A DNA stretch of 8,572 nt from an uncultured Coriobacteriales bacterium (lineage in GTDB: Bacteria > Actinomycetota > Coriobacteriia > Coriobacteriales > UMGS124). Location: assembly GCA_903789505.1 (NCBI GenBank), contig CAIFEU010000101.1:1-8572 (forward strand), in the 5' to 3' direction. Every line of letters starts with the position of its first letter. Positions within the stretch are counted from its first letter, which is position 1. Positions 8,129 through 8,572 of the stretch are shown one piece after another. The notes beneath the pieces are model-generated. The model was not told the DNA's origin, searched no databases, and saw nothing but the letters and a program-made list of their open reading frames with translations. The position numbers were made by a program, and so were the translations under genes.

Positions 8129-8166
8129 GCCGGCCCCCCCCCGGCGGGCCCCCCGCGGGCCCCCGG
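8129..8166. repeat. C-rich intergenic stretch with tandem GCGGGCCCCC copies
   Basis: Just after the importer operon, GCGGGCCCCC occurs twice (8144-8153 and 8155-8164), preceded by a run of nine C (8134-8142). GCCGG/CCGGC (8129-8133 and 8141-8145) and GGGCCC/GGGCCC (8146-8151 and 8157-8162) can each form a small stem. There is no T-run. It could mark the operon's 3' end; chance GC richness or an assembly error in the homopolymer cannot be excluded. Confidence 0.35.
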
Positions 8167-8184
8167 CATGGCGGTCGTCCCGAC

Positions 8185-8214
8185 GTGAATGGGCTCGGCG
8201 AACGGGGGTAAACT
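8185..8214 (+). promoter_or_regulatory. Candidate promoter GTGAAT - 18 bp - TAAACT
   Basis: TAAACT at 8209-8214 fits the actinobacterial -10 form TANNNT and sits in one of the few less GC-rich spots after the importer operon. A weak -35 candidate, GTGAAT, is at 8185-8190. The expected start (seven bases after the box) is at 8221, exactly the G of an in-frame GTG. It would drive the small membrane-protein gene separately from the importer. Confidence 0.4.
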
Positions 8215-8220
8215 CAACAT

Positions 8221-8307
8221 GTGTCAACTAAGCTCGCCATGAGCGCCACGGGCGCCGGTGGCGCGGCGAGCGGGGAAGCGTCGACGCTTGGAAGGGGAAA
8301 CTCATGA
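8221..8307 (+). CDS. Possible leaderless short ORF (28 residues) upstream of the small membrane protein
   Basis: A GTG at 8221 opens a 28-codon frame rich in Ala, Gly, Ser and Thr (start S-T-K-L-A-M-S-A-T-G, end L-G-R-G-N-S). Its stop at 8305-8307 overlaps the next gene's ATG as ATGA, the arrangement of coupled genes. The GTG is placed where transcription from TAAACT would begin, so it could be read without a leader. An in-frame ATG at 8239 has no clear ribosome site. There is no homology that I recognise, and in GC-rich DNA short open frames are common. It may be a regulatory leader peptide, or the overlap may be accidental. Confidence 0.22.
   Translation: MSTKLAMSATGAGGAASGEASTLGRGNS
8243..8289. 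repeat. Hairpin and 14-bp palindrome in the leader of the small membrane-protein gene
   Basis: GCGCCAC (8243-8249) and GTGGCGC (8258-8264) form a perfect 7-bp stem with an 8-base loop. AAGCGTC/GACGCTT at 8276-8289 is a perfect 14-bp palindrome ending at the ribosome site GGAAGGGG (8290-8297). The palindrome could be a DNA-binding site or a structure affecting translation initiation. Confidence 0.4.
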
Positions 8308-8492
8308 TGTCGATCTTTGGGCTGCAGGTCTCGGCACCCGTCTTCTGGGTAATCGTGGCGATCATCATCATCGCGATTCTCGCCGTCATCATCGTGCCGA
8401 TCGTCAAGGGCTACAAGCAGGAGATGTCCAAGCCCGCCAAGAAGAAGTCCGGGAGCAAGTCGAAGTCCTCGAGCTCGAGCAAGAAGCGCTAG
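8304..8492 (+). CDS. Small single-span membrane protein with Lys/Ser-rich tail
   Basis: A 62-residue protein that I do not recognise as a named family. Residues 11-34 are an almost pure Ile/Val/Ala helix (W-V-I-V-A-I-I-I-I-A-I-L-A-V-I-I-V-P), long enough to cross the membrane once. It is followed by G-Y-K-Q-E-M and a tail of alternating Lys and Ser (S-K-P-A-K-K-K-S-G-S-K to S-S-S-S-S-K-K-R). By the positive-inside rule the tail should face the cytoplasm, with the short N-terminus outside. A basic tail of this kind could contact nucleic acid, ribosomes or acidic lipids; this is speculation. GGAAGGGG (8290-8297) lies six bases before ATG 8304; a second ATG at 8307 is an equal alternative. A nearby TAAACT box suggests separate expression from the importer. 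That a clear ribosome site precedes a clean helix and basic tail makes this a real gene rather than a shadow. Confidence 0.72.
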   Translation: MMSIFGLQVSAPVFWVIVAIIIIAILAVIIVPIVKGYKQEMSKPAKKKSGSKSKSSSSSKKR

Positions 8493-8505
8493 GCCAGGGC
8501 GCCAA

Positions 8506-8518
8506 CCGACGTCGTCGG
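8506..8518 (+). terminator. Short stem-loop after the small membrane-protein gene
   Basis: CCGAC (8506-8510) pairs with GTCGG (8514-8518) around a three-base loop, 14 bases after the stop codon. There is no T-run and the stem is short, so a terminator role is only possible. Confidence 0.2.
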
Positions 8519-8521
8519 GAA

Positions 8522-8560
8522 GGGGGCCGGGCCCGGGGGGGGGCCCCCCCCCCCCCCCCG
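8522..8560. other. Extreme G/C homopolymer runs near the window end
   Basis: GGGGGCCGGGCCC is followed by nine G (8535-8543) and sixteen C (8544-8559). Nothing coding is seen. Runs this long are rare even in high-GC genomes and lie within 40 bases of the window end, as expected for low-quality read ends or a collapsed assembly edge. A real slippage-prone tract or a GC hairpin is the alternative. Confidence 0.6.
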
Positions 8561-8572
8561 CTGGGGGTAGCC

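Noticed and set aside
8219..8242. Seven-codon ATG frame overlapping the possible leaderless GTG frame
   Set aside because: The start lies only five bases after the candidate -10 box, and the frame stops after seven codons.
8132..8560. CRISPR-like or satellite repeats in the C-rich tracts
   Set aside because: The repeated units are only ten bases, lack regular spacers, and consist of GC homopolymer runs.

Overview
The window is gene-dense, high-GC bacterial DNA (roughly 70% G+C by eye in the coding regions). All supported genes lie on the + strand, with strong Shine-Dalgarno sites and short or overlapping junctions in the transporter operon. Gene style, the Tat-exported binding protein and very AT-poor coding DNA broken by one AT-rich promoter island suggest an actinobacterium, possibly a Coriobacteriia member (Olsenella/Collinsella-like). 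This is inferred from style only; a high-GC proteobacterium cannot be excluded. No rRNA, tRNA, CRISPR array, transposase or phage gene was seen.

Layout. (1) 46-1906: two tandem paralogous metal-dependent hydrolases of the creatininase family, separated by 190 bp packed with GC-rich dyads. (2) 1907-2244: 338 bp without a gene. Its left part is GC-rich with terminator-like stem-loops. Its right part (about 2081-2200) is only about 26% G+C and holds candidate promoters and a near-perfect operator-like inverted repeat. (3) 2245-8117: a complete five-gene dipeptide/oligopeptide-type ABC importer in the order binding protein, permease B, permease C, ATPase D, ATPase F. A strong GC hairpin sits after the binding-protein gene. 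The B-C and D-F junctions overlap (ATGA, TGATG) and the C-D gap is 13 bp. (4) 8118-8303: a C-rich intergenic stretch, a candidate TANNNT promoter and a possible leaderless short ORF. (5) 8304-8492: a 62-residue single-span membrane protein with a Lys/Ser tail. (6) 8493-8572: a short gene-free end with G9 and C16 runs that look like an assembly or sequencing edge.

How it may work together. The importer would bring a peptide or peptide-like (possibly amide or lactam-containing) compound into the cell, where the two creatininase-family amidohydrolases could cleave it. The same-strand adjacency supports a shared pathway, but the AT-rich promoter separates the hydrolases from the importer, so the functional link is inference. 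The substrate cannot be read from the sequence. No strikingly new system is proven here. The best candidates for a second look are the paired divergent hydrolases beside the importer, the AT-rich control island, the apparently non-lipidated Tat-type binding protein, and the possible leaderless upstream ORF before the small membrane protein.
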